The notes beneath the pieces were generated by a model. It worked only from the letters and a program-made list of their open reading frames with translations, made no database searches and had not been told where the DNA came from. Shown piece by piece: positions 18,459 to 25,953 of a stretch of 64,000 nt of DNA; position 1 is the stretch's first letter; each line of letters starts with the position of its first letter. Made by a program: the position numbers and the translations under genes. The DNA is from Afipia sp. GAS231 (GTDB lineage Bacteria > Pseudomonadota > Alphaproteobacteria > Rhizobiales > Xanthobacteraceae): contig NZ_LT629703.1 of the NCBI RefSeq assembly GCF_900103365.1, positions 1,488,001 to 1,552,000 of the forward strand. Reading direction: 5' to 3'.

Positions 18459-18622
18459 TGCTTCCGCCCCATTCACGCAGCTAACGAGGATTGCGGCGCA
18501 ATAATTCTGAACGATTGGGTTGTAGGAAGTCCCTAGTTTGGCACCACGTGGTGCTCAGGGATAACCACCAATTCGCGGAGGAAAGATTTGTCTTCAAAGG
18601 AGAGATGATCGGAAAATTTCTT

Positions 18623-18895
18623 CTAATTTGATCCAGTACCGCGCAAGAGACGGCCCTGCTGGGTAACCCATTTCGCGCGCGTCAGGTGGCTCTCGTACGC
18701 ATTCCGCGCACGGTCAGGTTCGCCGTCAGCATCGATATGCAAGACAATTTGTGCGACTTCCCGCCAGTCGGCCCCCTCGCTTTCCGCCTGCAGAAGGCGC
18801 GTATAGGTCACCACATGCTGCTGGTCATAATCCGTAACTGTCAGGTCGGTCGGCGCAGCATCCGCGACATCAGGATCAAGCGGTGGTTTTGACAT
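18623..18895 (-). CDS. Conserved small DUF2285-like protein
   Basis: A 90-residue acidic protein with DYDQQHVVTYTRLLQAESEG, ADWREVAQIVLHIDADGEPD and RARNAYESHLTRAKWVTQQG. This pattern is a recurrent small protein of rhizobial mobile elements, related to a DUF2285/RovC-type domain. Its role is unknown, but it always lies near the DUF6499/DUF2285 regulators in such elements, as here. The short C-terminus (LLRGTGSN) may be truncated. Confidence 0.65.
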   Translation of the reverse strand: MSKPPLDPDVADAAPTDLTVTDYDQQHVVTYTRLLQAESEGADWREVAQIVLHIDADGEPDRARNAYESHLTRAKWVTQQGRLLRGTGSN

Positions 18896-19064
18896 TGGGC
18901 CTATGCTGCACTAGCGATTGAAATGCAAACTGAGGCGTATGCACTGCCACCTCGCATGGTTTGCGAGCGAAACATATGGCAAGCCGCCGCGAACCGTCGG
19001 GGAGCTCTTTCTCTACGTTTCGGCAATCGAACCTCCATCCGCGAACACAAGCCGCTGGTACGTC

Positions 19065-19097
19065 CGCGTATTATAACACGTAGCGCCAAAATACGCG
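19065..19097. promoter_or_regulatory. Inverted repeat upstream of the XRE regulator
   Basis: Perfect 8-bp inverted repeat CGCGTATT (19065-19072) and AATACGCG (19090-19097) with a 17-bp spacer, ending 19 bp before the ATG of the small XRE regulator. Size and place fit an autoregulatory operator. Confidence 0.55.
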
Positions 19098-19116
19098 ATT
19101 GCCTTCTATCCTGCGG

Positions 19117-19344
19117 ATGGACATCCGCAAGGCCTTTGGAGGAAACGCTCGCCGATTCCGGCTTGCCCTTGGCTTGAGCCAGGAGGCGGTTGCGGAACGC
19201 ATGGGTGTCGACAGGGCTTTCATAAGCAGCATGGAAAGGGGGCTGCAAAACGCGACACTGCTCACGATCTGGCAGACTGCCCAAGCCCTAGAAGTGCGGC
19301 CTGCAGATCTGCTCCAGGAAAACGCGTCTAAGATTCGATCCTGA
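19117..19344 (+). CDS. XRE-family HTH regulator
   Basis: A single-domain lambda-repressor-like HTH protein of 75 residues: GGNARRFRLALGLSQEAVAE, MGVDRAFISSMERGLQNAT and LTIWQTAQALEVRPADLL. It is the classic XRE fold with nothing attached, of the type that controls mobile-element transfer genes or acts as an antitoxin. It is transcribed divergently from the DUF2285-like gene. The start codon ATG 19117 sits inside a small palindrome (TGCGGAT...ATCCGCA), which may limit translation. No leader codons upstream look coding. Confidence 0.8.
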   Translation: MDIRKAFGGNARRFRLALGLSQEAVAERMGVDRAFISSMERGLQNATLLTIWQTAQALEVRPADLLQENASKIRS

Positions 19345-19623
19345 TCTTCGCGCGGCGGGCCGGAGGCTCGGCGAGCGCCGGACGCGGGCACGGGTCGCCG
19401 TTACCAAACCGGCTTCGCTCTATCAAGCGCTTCGCCTTCCCCTTCCAGTTCAAGCCTCGCGTCCCGATACGATTTAGTTCGGGCAACGCCGTAGTCCCTT
19501 GCACGAAATCAAAGGTGATCTCGGCTTCAGACTTTCCTCGCCCAGAACGGTTTCGAGTTTTCGAGGTCTTGGATTTTGTACCATCGACTCGCGTCTGGCG
19601 TAACCCGCGGTGGAGATCCTCTC
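19345..19623. other. Intergenic, nothing recognised
   Basis: No frame resembles a protein and no repeat or terminator is evident between the XRE gene and the convergent end of hipA. Confidence 0.5.
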
Positions 19624-20904
19624 CTAATCCATCAGGTTTGTTACGGCTTCCGGTGCTTCCAGAAAGGCATACGGATTCAAGAATTGGCGACGCCAGAGGA
19701 AATTCCGATCTACCTTGCTGAGCTTTGCCTCATCGCATACCGCGGGCCAGCGCTGCTTGATCGTTTTGACCTGTCTGGTAGCGAGCAGGACCGCCTCTGC
19801 ATTGTTCATCAGAAACAGCGGCGCCGCCTTCAGGCACAGAGCAATTTGGCTCGCGCGCTCCTGGCCCATGATCAGCATGGCTTGGGTGGCTTCTCCGCCT
19901 GTCCGACTTTGCGGACAGATGTCATATGCCGGGGTCAAGGACAGTTCCTTGCCGTTCCAGAAAGCGGCGTGATTGCGCGCATGGTCATCGGTATTTCCAC
20001 AGAGAATGTTGAACAGCATTCGTGCAAAGAGTTCTTTGAGCGTCTCTCTTGGCGTCTGAAACCGGTGACGAATGATGGTCGCAAGTTGCTCGTAGCTGGC
20101 ATAGCGGGCCATGAGTTCGTCGAGCTCGAGCAGCGTGAGGGCGGAAACCATGGCTTTCCGGCTCCAACCTCCTTCCACCTTGACGCGATCAAAGCGTTCG
20201 ATAAGGAGGACGTCCTTTCCTGCTGCGCGCTCTAGGCTTACCGGGGCGACGGTCAAGCCGACATCGGCGGCCAGACGCATGGCGATGTACTCGGCCTTGA
20301 CGACGCTGTAGAGGTCGTTCTGCGATGAGAACTTCGCTACAAATTTCTTGTTGCCCGACGTGATCATCGCCTTGGGGCGTGCACCACCGATCGAGGTTCC
20401 ATGGAGAAGGGCCTGATCGAGTTCAACCGGGAGCGGAACTCCCTTTTCAACCAGCGCTGCGGCGTCCAGAAGCTGATGGAGGGAGGCTTCAGGTCCTTCG
20501 CGCGCCAGGTAATTCGCGGAAGACGTCTGAAAATCCAGTGCGCCGATGCGGTCTGAGCCGGATTCCAACAGATAGGTGAACTCATCGACGCTGCCCGGAT
20601 CGACATTCCTGCTGCGCGCTCCGAATTTTCGATTGATGATAATGCGACGGCCCCATGCGTCGGGAGCCGCATCGCGAATACAGTTTGGCATGCTCAACCC
20701 CGCCGTGAGCGGCAAGATTCCGCTCCGCAGCGGCAATTCCGGTTCGTAGAGCGGAATGGCATCCTTGCGCGCGAGGTAACTTCGCCCGTAGTTGAATACG
20801 AGTTGCTTGCCACTTGCCGATAGCAGGCCGGCGACGACGGGCTTCGTTTGATCTGGAAGCCAGACCCAGACAAAAGCCTGGGTGTAGTTGGCATCAGAAG
20901 TCAT
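19624..20904 (-). CDS. hipA: HipA toxin kinase
   Basis: A 426-residue serine/threonine kinase of the HipA toxin family, which phosphorylates a translation target (glutamyl-tRNA synthetase in E. coli) and causes persistence. An N-terminal HipA domain (VFNYGRSYLARKDAIPLYEP, GILPLTAGLS) precedes the kinase core: SIGGARPKAMI (ATP loop), KFVAKFSSQNDLYSVVKAEY, LLIERFDRV, the catalytic loop GNTDDHARNHA and the metal-binding LTPAYDICP. All catalytic residues appear intact. It overlaps hipB by 11 bases on the same strand, so the antitoxin is made first. Confidence 0.92.
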   Translation of the reverse strand: MTSDANYTQAFVWVWLPDQTKPVVAGLLSASGKQLVFNYGRSYLARKDAIPLYEPELPLRSGILPLTAGLSMPNCIRDAAPDAWGRRIIINRKFGARSRNVDPGSVDEFTYLLESGSDRIGALDFQTSSANYLAREGPEASLHQLLDAAALVEKGVPLPVELDQALLHGTSIGGARPKAMITSGNKKFVAKFSSQNDLYSVVKAEYIAMRLAADVGLTVAPVSLERAAGKDVLLIERFDRVKVEGGWSRKAMVSALTLLELDELMARYASYEQLATIIRHRFQTPRETLKELFARMLFNILCGNTDDHARNHAAFWNGKELSLTPAYDICPQSRTGGEATQAMLIMGQERASQIALCLKAAPLFLMNNAEAVLLATRQVKTIKQRWPAVCDEAKLSKVDRNFLWRRQFLNPYAFLEAPEAVTNLMD

Positions 20905-21229
20905 CGTCGGCCTCGATACGCGGATTGCGAACCGATTTCGGCAGCAGTGCCATTATTTCGCGATTGGTCTCGACCGCCTTGGATAGCGCTGTCTGATCGG
21001 CATCGAATAGTCGCACGCCGACAATTGTCGAGACCTCGAACACCGCGCCGATCGTGCATCCCGGATCACCCGTCTCGATGCGCCGCAGGAGACCACGCGA
21101 GATCCCTGCCCGGTCGGTCACATCGACGGCCTTGAGCTTTCGTTCGATGCGCGCTTTGCGAATGAGCTGGCCAAGAAGGGCCGCCGCGTCAGCGGCATAG
21201 GGAGAGAGTGGGCGCTGGGTTTTGGACAT
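20894..21229 (-). CDS. hipB: HipB-type antitoxin
   Basis: A 111-residue XRE-type HTH antitoxin (GQLIRKARIERKLKAVDVTD, RAGISRGLLRRIETGDPGC), first gene of the hipBA operon. It binds HipA and represses the operon through palindromes upstream. The acidic C-terminus (ADDDF) overlaps the hipA start. Full length for the family, with the start at ATG 21229. Confidence 0.88.
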   Translation of the reverse strand: MSKTQRPLSPYAADAAALLGQLIRKARIERKLKAVDVTDRAGISRGLLRRIETGDPGCTIGAVFEVSTIVGVRLFDADQTALSKAVETNREIMALLPKSVRNPRIEADDDF

Positions 21230-21236
21230 TTAGGAA

Positions 21237-21352
21237 CGGTCCATAAATAGCACATATTTGGCTCTGCGGTCCTTTTATAGCCCATTCGATTTTGACGGTC
21301 AACCTGTTTGTACTATAAATATCTCATTTAGATTGATATGGACTATTTATAG
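21237..21352. promoter_or_regulatory. hipBA operator region
   Basis: Upstream of hipB, two direct repeats CGGTCCATAAATAGC (21237-21251) and CGGTCCTTTTATAGC (21267-21281) start 30 bp apart and agree at 12 of 15 positions. Further out, CTATAAATA (21313-21321) and its exact inverse TATTTATAG (21344-21352) form a palindrome with a 22-bp spacer. Several ATAAATAG half-sites fit cooperative HipB binding over the promoter. Confidence 0.6.
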
Positions 21353-21963
21353 ATCATTTTTGTTCAACGATGCGGTTCGACGATGATAACCGCGTCTCCG
21401 ATTTGGCCTCCAATTTTTGTCCCCACCGGTGACCGGAGGGATCTTCCCGAAGCGAAGCGCAGGCAGGAGAAAGAGGCAGCCGCAGGAGCGTCAGCATAGC
21501 GCCGATGCGGGAACCGCGGCGGGACGCGGGACCGACTGCAGTCGCGAGACCGGTTAAGAAGGCACCCGCAGAGGGGCAGTGATAGCGACGCCGGAATGAA
21601 ATGACGGCGGGACCCGAAGGCGAGTGCCTCCGGCGAGCGACCCATGATTGCGCGAGGGATCAAAGCCGGATGGCCGAGACGCCTTGCGGCTCGGTTTACG
21701 AGAGCCCGGTCCGCGGTCAGCGGACGCGCCCAACGCTGAAGGCGGGAACGCCATCACTTGAATGCATCATTGAGAATTTGTGCGCGGCGAATGCCGGCAG
21801 GGGACAATTGCGCATCGATTACGGGCGTAAGCTCGTTCGCACAATCCTCACGAAGACCATCGTTTGGGGCCCCGACGGGTTGAAGCCTATCGCACGCGAT
21901 GCGCGGGCCCAAGCCACGGCATCCACATCAAGGCTGTGACTGCCGTGAGCGGGCTTTTGAAGC
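21353..21963. other. Gene-free region with a structured repeat element
   Basis: No protein is recognised. The region contains the first copy of the type 1 structured element (21609-21741), otherwise GC-rich sequence with no clear features. Confidence 0.5.
21609..21741 (+). repeat. Type 1 structured element, copy 1
   Basis: About 130 nt shared with 27090-27217. The core reads GAGGGATCAAAGCCG, TGGCCGAGACGCC, GGCTCGGTTTACGAGAGC. A central stem pairs GCCGAG with CTCGGT, and a 3' hairpin pairs GTCCGC (21709-21714) with GCGGAC (21720-21725). In the other copy the 3' stem is GTGCGGC/GCCGCAC, so pairing is kept while the sequence changes. Strand is given by the direction of the stated sequence; transcription direction is unknown. 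No named RNA family is recognised. Confidence 0.65.
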
Positions 21964-21997
21964 AAAAAAAGCCCCGCCCGAGGAACTCGGGCGGGGC
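21964..21997 (-). terminator. Intrinsic terminator after DUF736
   Basis: On the minus strand GCCCCGCCCGAG-TTC-CTCGGGCGGGGC is followed by seven T. A strong, perfect 12-bp stem directly after the DUF736 stop codon. Confidence 0.93.
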
Positions 21998-22007
21998 GCG
22001 ATGAGCC

Positions 22008-22331
22008 TCAGTCGCCATTCGGCCTGCGGCTGCGGGACCAGATGAGGCTGAGGGTCTCGGCGTCTTCGTCGTCGAAGAGGTTGGCGTAGATCGGCGCGTT
22101 GAAGCTCGGATCGTCCAGCTTGACCGAGAGATAATCGCGGCCCTCGGCGGAGCGCTTCGGCCAGGCGGCGCCGATCTCGGCACGACCGACATAGACCCGG
22201 TGGCTCGGCGCGTTGTCGTTGGTCCGGTCGGTCTCGGGGATAATGCGGACGCCCCTGGTCTGAAGGCTCAGGGTGACGATTTCGCCGTGGAATTCCTCGC
22301 CGGATTTCTTGAATGAGCCGATGTTAGCCAT
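22008..22331 (-). CDS. DUF736 family protein
   Basis: A 107-residue DUF736 protein beginning MANIGSFKKSGEEFHGEIVT, with NAPSHRVYVGRAEIGAAWPK and SVKLDDPSFNAPIYANLF, typical of rhizobial plasmids and mobile elements. Its function is unknown; it is always near transfer or stress genes of such elements. ATG 22331 has AAGGAG 8 bases upstream. The stop of an upstream small frame lies 2 bases before this ATG. Confidence 0.87.
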   Translation of the reverse strand: MANIGSFKKSGEEFHGEIVTLSLQTRGVRIIPETDRTNDNAPSHRVYVGRAEIGAAWPKRSAEGRDYLSVKLDDPSFNAPIYANLFDDEDAETLSLIWSRSRRPNGD

Positions 22332-22332
22332 G

Positions 22333-22515
22333 TCACTTCTCCTTGCTGTTTTCGAGCTCCGCGACCACCGCGGCCTCGATGGCGATCTGAAAGCCGAAGG
22401 CGATCGACGCCGCACCCACGGGTGCCGTAGCGCAGCGGAGGATGGCGGCGGTGAGACTTTCTTGACCCGCGAGGAATGGGCGAAGCCCAGGGGAAGAAAG
22501 TCTCACCGCCGCCAT
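22333..22515 (-). CDS. Possible small leader peptide of DUF736
   Basis: A 60-residue frame ends 2 bases before the DUF736 start; its last codons (ENSKEK) contain the DUF736 ribosome-binding site. The C-terminal half (GAASIAFGFQIAIEAAVVAE) looks like a real amphipathic helix, while the N-terminal third lies in a long inverted repeat. It could be a translated leader peptide that couples to DUF736, or just open sequence. Unrecognised family. Confidence 0.4.
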   Translation of the reverse strand: MAAVRLSSPGLRPFLAGQESLTAAILRCATAPVGAASIAFGFQIAIEAAVVAELENSKEK

Positions 22516-22519
22516 TGCG
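22435..22519 (-). repeat. Type 2 long-hairpin element, copy 1
   Basis: A perfect 22-bp inverted repeat, arms 22442-22463 and 22494-22515, around a 30-nt loop that itself contains GGGC-gaa-GCCC. The outside is marked by GCGGAGGATGGC (22435-22446) and GCCATTGCG (22511-22519), the same marks found at the second copy (24344-24433). It lies about 110 bp upstream of DUF736 on the minus strand. Confidence 0.75.
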
Positions 22520-23292
22520 GCTCAGGCGATCGAGGCGCAGCCGGCCTTCGGCCAGATCAAGCCAATGAGAGGCTAGGTGCTCGCGTGCGCTGAACAGCAT
22601 TTGGGAGAGGTGCCAGCGCGCGATCGGCTCACACAAGGAACCCCGCCTTCCCGGCCAAGGAAAAGAAAACCTGGCGTACAGAAAGGCGTCCCGTTGTTAA
22701 CGAGCAGACGGAAGTCAGCGCATATGCCGGCTAGCACTGGCTGTGCAGTCGGCCAAAAAGTTCATCCGGTTCAATCGAGCCGAGCGAAACGACCGCGATG
22801 CGGCGATCAGCAACGACGACTAGATTGCGTTATGGCAACCCGGTGACAACAGACGCGCATAGTCACCCGCCCGGGGGTTGCCGTCCCATTCGGTGACTGA
22901 CTAGCCTGAGTGCAACGCCTGGTCTGAGAGCGATATCGGTCTGTATCGACACATTCGATCAAGCGGTGCCCGCGACAGCGATGGCGCCAAGCACGGCGAA
23001 CGATTCCCGCCATCATTCCAAGGGAATATCGAGCCGTGCAAGGGCACGTCGCCGAGAATGAGCTTGGTGGTGGTTCCGTGGCTAAGGTTGCAGTGTTGCG
23101 CCTTTCCACCACTGTAGCGCGGGCTTAGAAATAGCCGATCCCGTGCGCGTTTGGAATCCCTTGCAGCCGAGCTGGCCAACCGGGGCCGCAAAAGGCGGCC
23201 CGAGCGCGCGCGGCCCCGTTCACGGTTACGGTGTAGAGCGGACAATGCCGCTCTGCAGGTTGGATGAATAGCAGCTGGAGATACGGTGGCGC
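22520..23292. other. Gap of about 770 bases, nothing recognised
   Basis: Several open frames exist on the minus strand (22807-23112, 22901-23245) but they read Arg/Ser-rich shadow-like sequence, overlap each other and have no family resemblance. No clear repeat or structured RNA stands out. It may be a decayed gene region. Confidence 0.4.
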
Positions 23293-24231
23293 TTACGCAC
23301 CACCGTTGCCGAAGTTCCAGACGGGGATGCCAAGCTTCCGCGCCTTGTCAGCCAGGTTCTCCTGAATGCCGGTGCCGGGGAAGGCGATGACACCGATCGG
23401 CAGCGCGTCGAGCATCTGATCGTTGCGCTTGAACGGTGCTGCCTTGGCGTGTTTGGTCCAATCGGGCTTAAAAGAAATTTGCGGAACTTTACGGTGGTCG
23501 GCCCAGCGCGCGGCGATAAGTTCAGCCCCCTTCGGCGAACCGCCGTGCAAGAGAACCATGCCGGGATGCTTGGCATGGACCTGATCGAGCTTGTCCCAGA
23601 TCAGACGATGATCGTTGCAGTCGAGGCCGCCGGTGAAGGCGATCTTCGGACCGGGAGGCAACATAACCTCGGTATTGGCCCGGCGCTTGGCGGCGAGGAA
23701 GTCGCGGCTGTCGATGACGGCGGAAGTCAGGGCACGATGATTAACCTTCGAGCCGCTGCGCGGGTGCCAGTGCGATCCGATTTGGCGGGCGAAGTGTTCG
23801 GCAGCTTGGTCGCGGAACAGTTCCATGACATCGCGGCGTTCGATCAAACTCATGCCCTCGGCGGTGAGACGCTCCAGTTCGACTGAGCGGATCTCGGAGC
23901 CATCCTGGTCGCGTTGGCTGCGCTTTTGCGCCTGCTCATTGTCGTCGAGTTCACGTTCGACCCGCTCGCCGGCGCGGTGGAAGAGATTGACCGTCGACCA
24001 CAGCAGGTCCTCAAGATCAGGTTCGAGGCGAGTGTCGCTCAAGGTAGCGGTGAGTGCGTCGAAGATATCGGCGACGGCACCGGCGATGGTACGGGCTTCG
24101 GGAAGCGATCGCGGGTCGGGCTCATCCTGGAAGGGCCGATAGCCATGGAGTTGAAGCTCGGTAAGGATGTGATCGGTCGGGGATGTTGTCTGTGGCGGCT
24201 CGTAGGCCTGTTCCTTGAGGTCGATGGTCAT
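23293..24231 (-). CDS. DUF2493 (SLOG-like) protein
   Basis: A 312-residue protein. The C-terminal third is a DUF2493/YspA-type Rossmann-like SLOG domain: KIAFTGGLDCNDHRLIWDKL, MVLLHGGSPKGAELIAARWA, FKPDWTKHAKAAPFKRND and VIAFPGTGIQENLADKARKL. SLOG domains bind nucleotide-like ligands. The N-terminal part (RTIAGAVADIFDALTATLSD and the Glu/Arg-rich helix) is conserved in rhizobial homologues. No catalytic assignment can be made. A second-type long hairpin element precedes it. Confidence 0.82.
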   Translation of the reverse strand: MTIDLKEQAYEPPQTTSPTDHILTELQLHGYRPFQDEPDPRSLPEARTIAGAVADIFDALTATLSDTRLEPDLEDLLWSTVNLFHRAGERVERELDDNEQAQKRSQRDQDGSEIRSVELERLTAEGMSLIERRDVMELFRDQAAEHFARQIGSHWHPRSGSKVNHRALTSAVIDSRDFLAAKRRANTEVMLPPGPKIAFTGGLDCNDHRLIWDKLDQVHAKHPGMVLLHGGSPKGAELIAARWADHRKVPQISFKPDWTKHAKAAPFKRNDQMLDALPIGVIAFPGTGIQENLADKARKLGIPVWNFGNGGA

Positions 24232-24569
24232 GATGGCGTCCTTTTGTCGGATCGGCCGCGCCCATCGCGGCCTTCATGGCGACGAAAGGCGGCAGGCGGA
24301 CCGGACCTGCACCGCCGAGCGGAGCGACAGCGGCCGCAGCGAAGCGGAGGATGGCAGGAGCCGGCTATTTTGTTTCGCGATGTAAAGCGGCCCTTGCGGA
24401 CGCGACGGAAAATAGTCGGCGGACGCCATTGCGTGGCCGGACCGCTTGCCGCAGGGTCGCCCTCTCAAGAAGGCCGTGGGCGCGGTCCTCTCCGCCAATA
24501 TGGAAGCTCCGTGGTCGATGGCACATGGTCAGGGCGGAGTCCCCCAACCTCGTTCCGTGATCATCTCAT
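24232..24569. other. Intergenic region holding the second type 2 hairpin element
   Basis: No recognisable gene. The hairpin element at 24344-24433 is the only feature found. Confidence 0.5.
24344..24433 (-). repeat. Type 2 long-hairpin element, copy 2
   Basis: Bounded by GCGGAGGATGGC (24344-24355) and GCCATTGCG (24425-24433), as in copy 1. The inner arms GCCGGCTATTTT (24360-24371) and AAAATAGTCGGC (24409-24420) pair with one mismatch. These arms share no sequence with the inner arms of copy 1, so only the end marks and the ability to pair are kept. It lies about 115 bp upstream of DUF2493, matching the position of copy 1 before DUF736. Confidence 0.65.
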
Positions 24570-25604
24570 CTAAGCCCCAGTGCTCAAGAACCGGCCAACG
24601 TCCTCCGGGGTGAGCTGGATGCGCAACGCCGCGCGCAGCGCGGAGATGTCAGAGTTCCGCAGATCCTCGTTGAAATCTCCATCCTGTGGCGACAGCACCA
24701 TCGCCTCGATCCCGGCCGACTGAGCCCGGTCGAACAGTCCTGCCACCGCGCCATCGCCCGCCCGATCGTCATCACGGACGATATAGATTCGGCGCAACGT
24801 TGCTGGAAACAGGAATGCTGCGAGATGCGCGGCCGAGAGCGCTGCGACCATCGCCATGCTGGGTACAGCGCAGCGGAGCGACAGCATGGTCTCGATGCCC
24901 TCGCCCGCCGCCATCACGTCGCCAGATAGACCGAAACGAACCGCATGTCCGAGAAGATGGCCCATCGCCCGGCGTGGAGTTCCGACTGGTGCCTTGTCAC
25001 ACCCAGACGGATCGAGCCATGTGCGGTGTACGCCGGTGATGTGTCCCTGGAGGTCGGTAACAGCCGCGATCATCGCAGGCCAAATTTCGGCTGTGGTGCC
25101 TGCCTCGGGACGGTAGTAGCAACGCGGATGGAACCGCAGGCTGTCGATGCCATGCAAGTTGATTATGCCGCGTTGACGTAGATAGGTCTCCACTATGGTG
25201 CCGGAAATCGGGCTCGACATGGCGAAGAGCCGCCGCGCAGATTCCAGTGAGCCGGTCGGTACTGTTGACAGATGCCGCCGACAGTCCGGCCCGGGTTCGG
25301 ATCGCGGCAGACCCAGGAAGCGGCGTGCCTCGTCGGCGACGTCGCGGAAGTCGAGAAGACCGCAGGTTTCGCGAATGATGTCGAGGAGATCGCCGTGCTC
25401 GCCCGTTGCGGCGTCAGTCCATTTGCCGGCTGGTCGTTTCGGCAACTCCCTCAACCGAACGAACATGGAGCGGCCCGGCGTGTTTCTGACATCGCCGACT
25501 AACCAGTAGCTCCCCTGGCGCCTTCCGTTCGAAAGATAGTGGCGACACACCGCCTCGGCATCGCGCGCAAGACGGTGCACCAGTTCGGAAGCGTCGCGCG
25601 GCAT
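24570..25604 (-). CDS. Toprim-domain primase-like protein
   Basis: A protein of about 344 residues. The N-terminal half (DUF7146 type) has CRHYLSNGRRQGSYWLVGD and GEHGDLLDIIRETCGL; the C-terminal half is a toprim domain with AAGEGIETMLSLR (metal-binding Glu) and RRIYIVRDDDRAGDGAV (the DxD motif). This pattern fits replicative or mobile-element primases without a zinc finger. It may prime the transferred strand after mobilization. ATG 25604 overlaps the stop of the ParB-like frame (TGATG) and is preferred over upstream starts. Confidence 0.83.
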   Translation of the reverse strand: MPRDASELVHRLARDAEAVCRHYLSNGRRQGSYWLVGDVRNTPGRSMFVRLRELPKRPAGKWTDAATGEHGDLLDIIRETCGLLDFRDVADEARRFLGLPRSEPGPDCRRHLSTVPTGSLESARRLFAMSSPISGTIVETYLRQRGIINLHGIDSLRFHPRCYYRPEAGTTAEIWPAMIAAVTDLQGHITGVHRTWLDPSGCDKAPVGTPRRAMGHLLGHAVRFGLSGDVMAAGEGIETMLSLRCAVPSMAMVAALSAAHLAAFLFPATLRRIYIVRDDDRAGDGAVAGLFDRAQSAGIEAMVLSPQDGDFNEDLRNSDISALRAALRIQLTPEDVGRFLSTGA

Positions 25605-25837
25605 CACCCGACTTCCCGCTCGCTGATGCACGCGATACTGGTACGCTGTGGTACCTCGGCGGAGACGCCAATACCGGCCGCGTCAATGGGTAAGAACATG
25701 CCCGTGACGCTCTTGGGCAATCGTTCGATCAAGACCCTGGCGTTTACGCTCCGGATAGCCGACTGGCTTGGCACCAGCTTGTTGAAAGGATCCTCGCCAG
25801 AGGGCGACAACGCGATTCTCCTGATACCGTTCGTCAT
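25604..25837 (-). pseudogene. ParB-like N-terminal fragment
   Basis: The first 45 residues, MTNGIRRIALSPSGED and FNKLVPSQSAIRSVNAR, match the start of the ParB/Spo0J-like nuclease proteins of rhizobial elements (IxKIxLSPxRDIPFNKLxLSQxNVR). After VLIERL the match stops and the frame ends after 77 residues instead of several hundred, so most of the gene is gone. What remains is translationally coupled to the toprim gene by a TGATG overlap. GGGAG lies 8 bases before the ATG at 25837. Confidence 0.6.
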
Positions 25838-25852
25838 CTCCAAATCTCCCAT

Positions 25853-25929
25853 GACGGGCGGCCGAAAGCACCTCTCTCGGCCTCCAACCCGTCACAGAAA
25901 CTGACCCGCCCTCTCACTCTTTTGGTCTC
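25853..25929 (-). repeat. Type 3 structured leader, copy 1
   Basis: Upstream of the ParB-like fragment. Outer stem GACGGG (25853-25858) and CCCGTC (25888-25893); inner stem GGCCGAAAG (25860-25868) with CTCTCGGCC (25874-25882), one mismatch. A box CCCTCT-ACTCTT-GGTC follows (about 25909-25926). The same architecture is found upstream of ardC at 26912. Confidence 0.65.
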
Positions 25930-25953
25930 CCGGCAGGCTCCCGAGACGACGCA

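Noticed and set aside
22807..23245. Two overlapping minus-strand frames as hypothetical genes
   Set aside because: They overlap each other in different frames with shadow-like composition and no ribosome-binding site.
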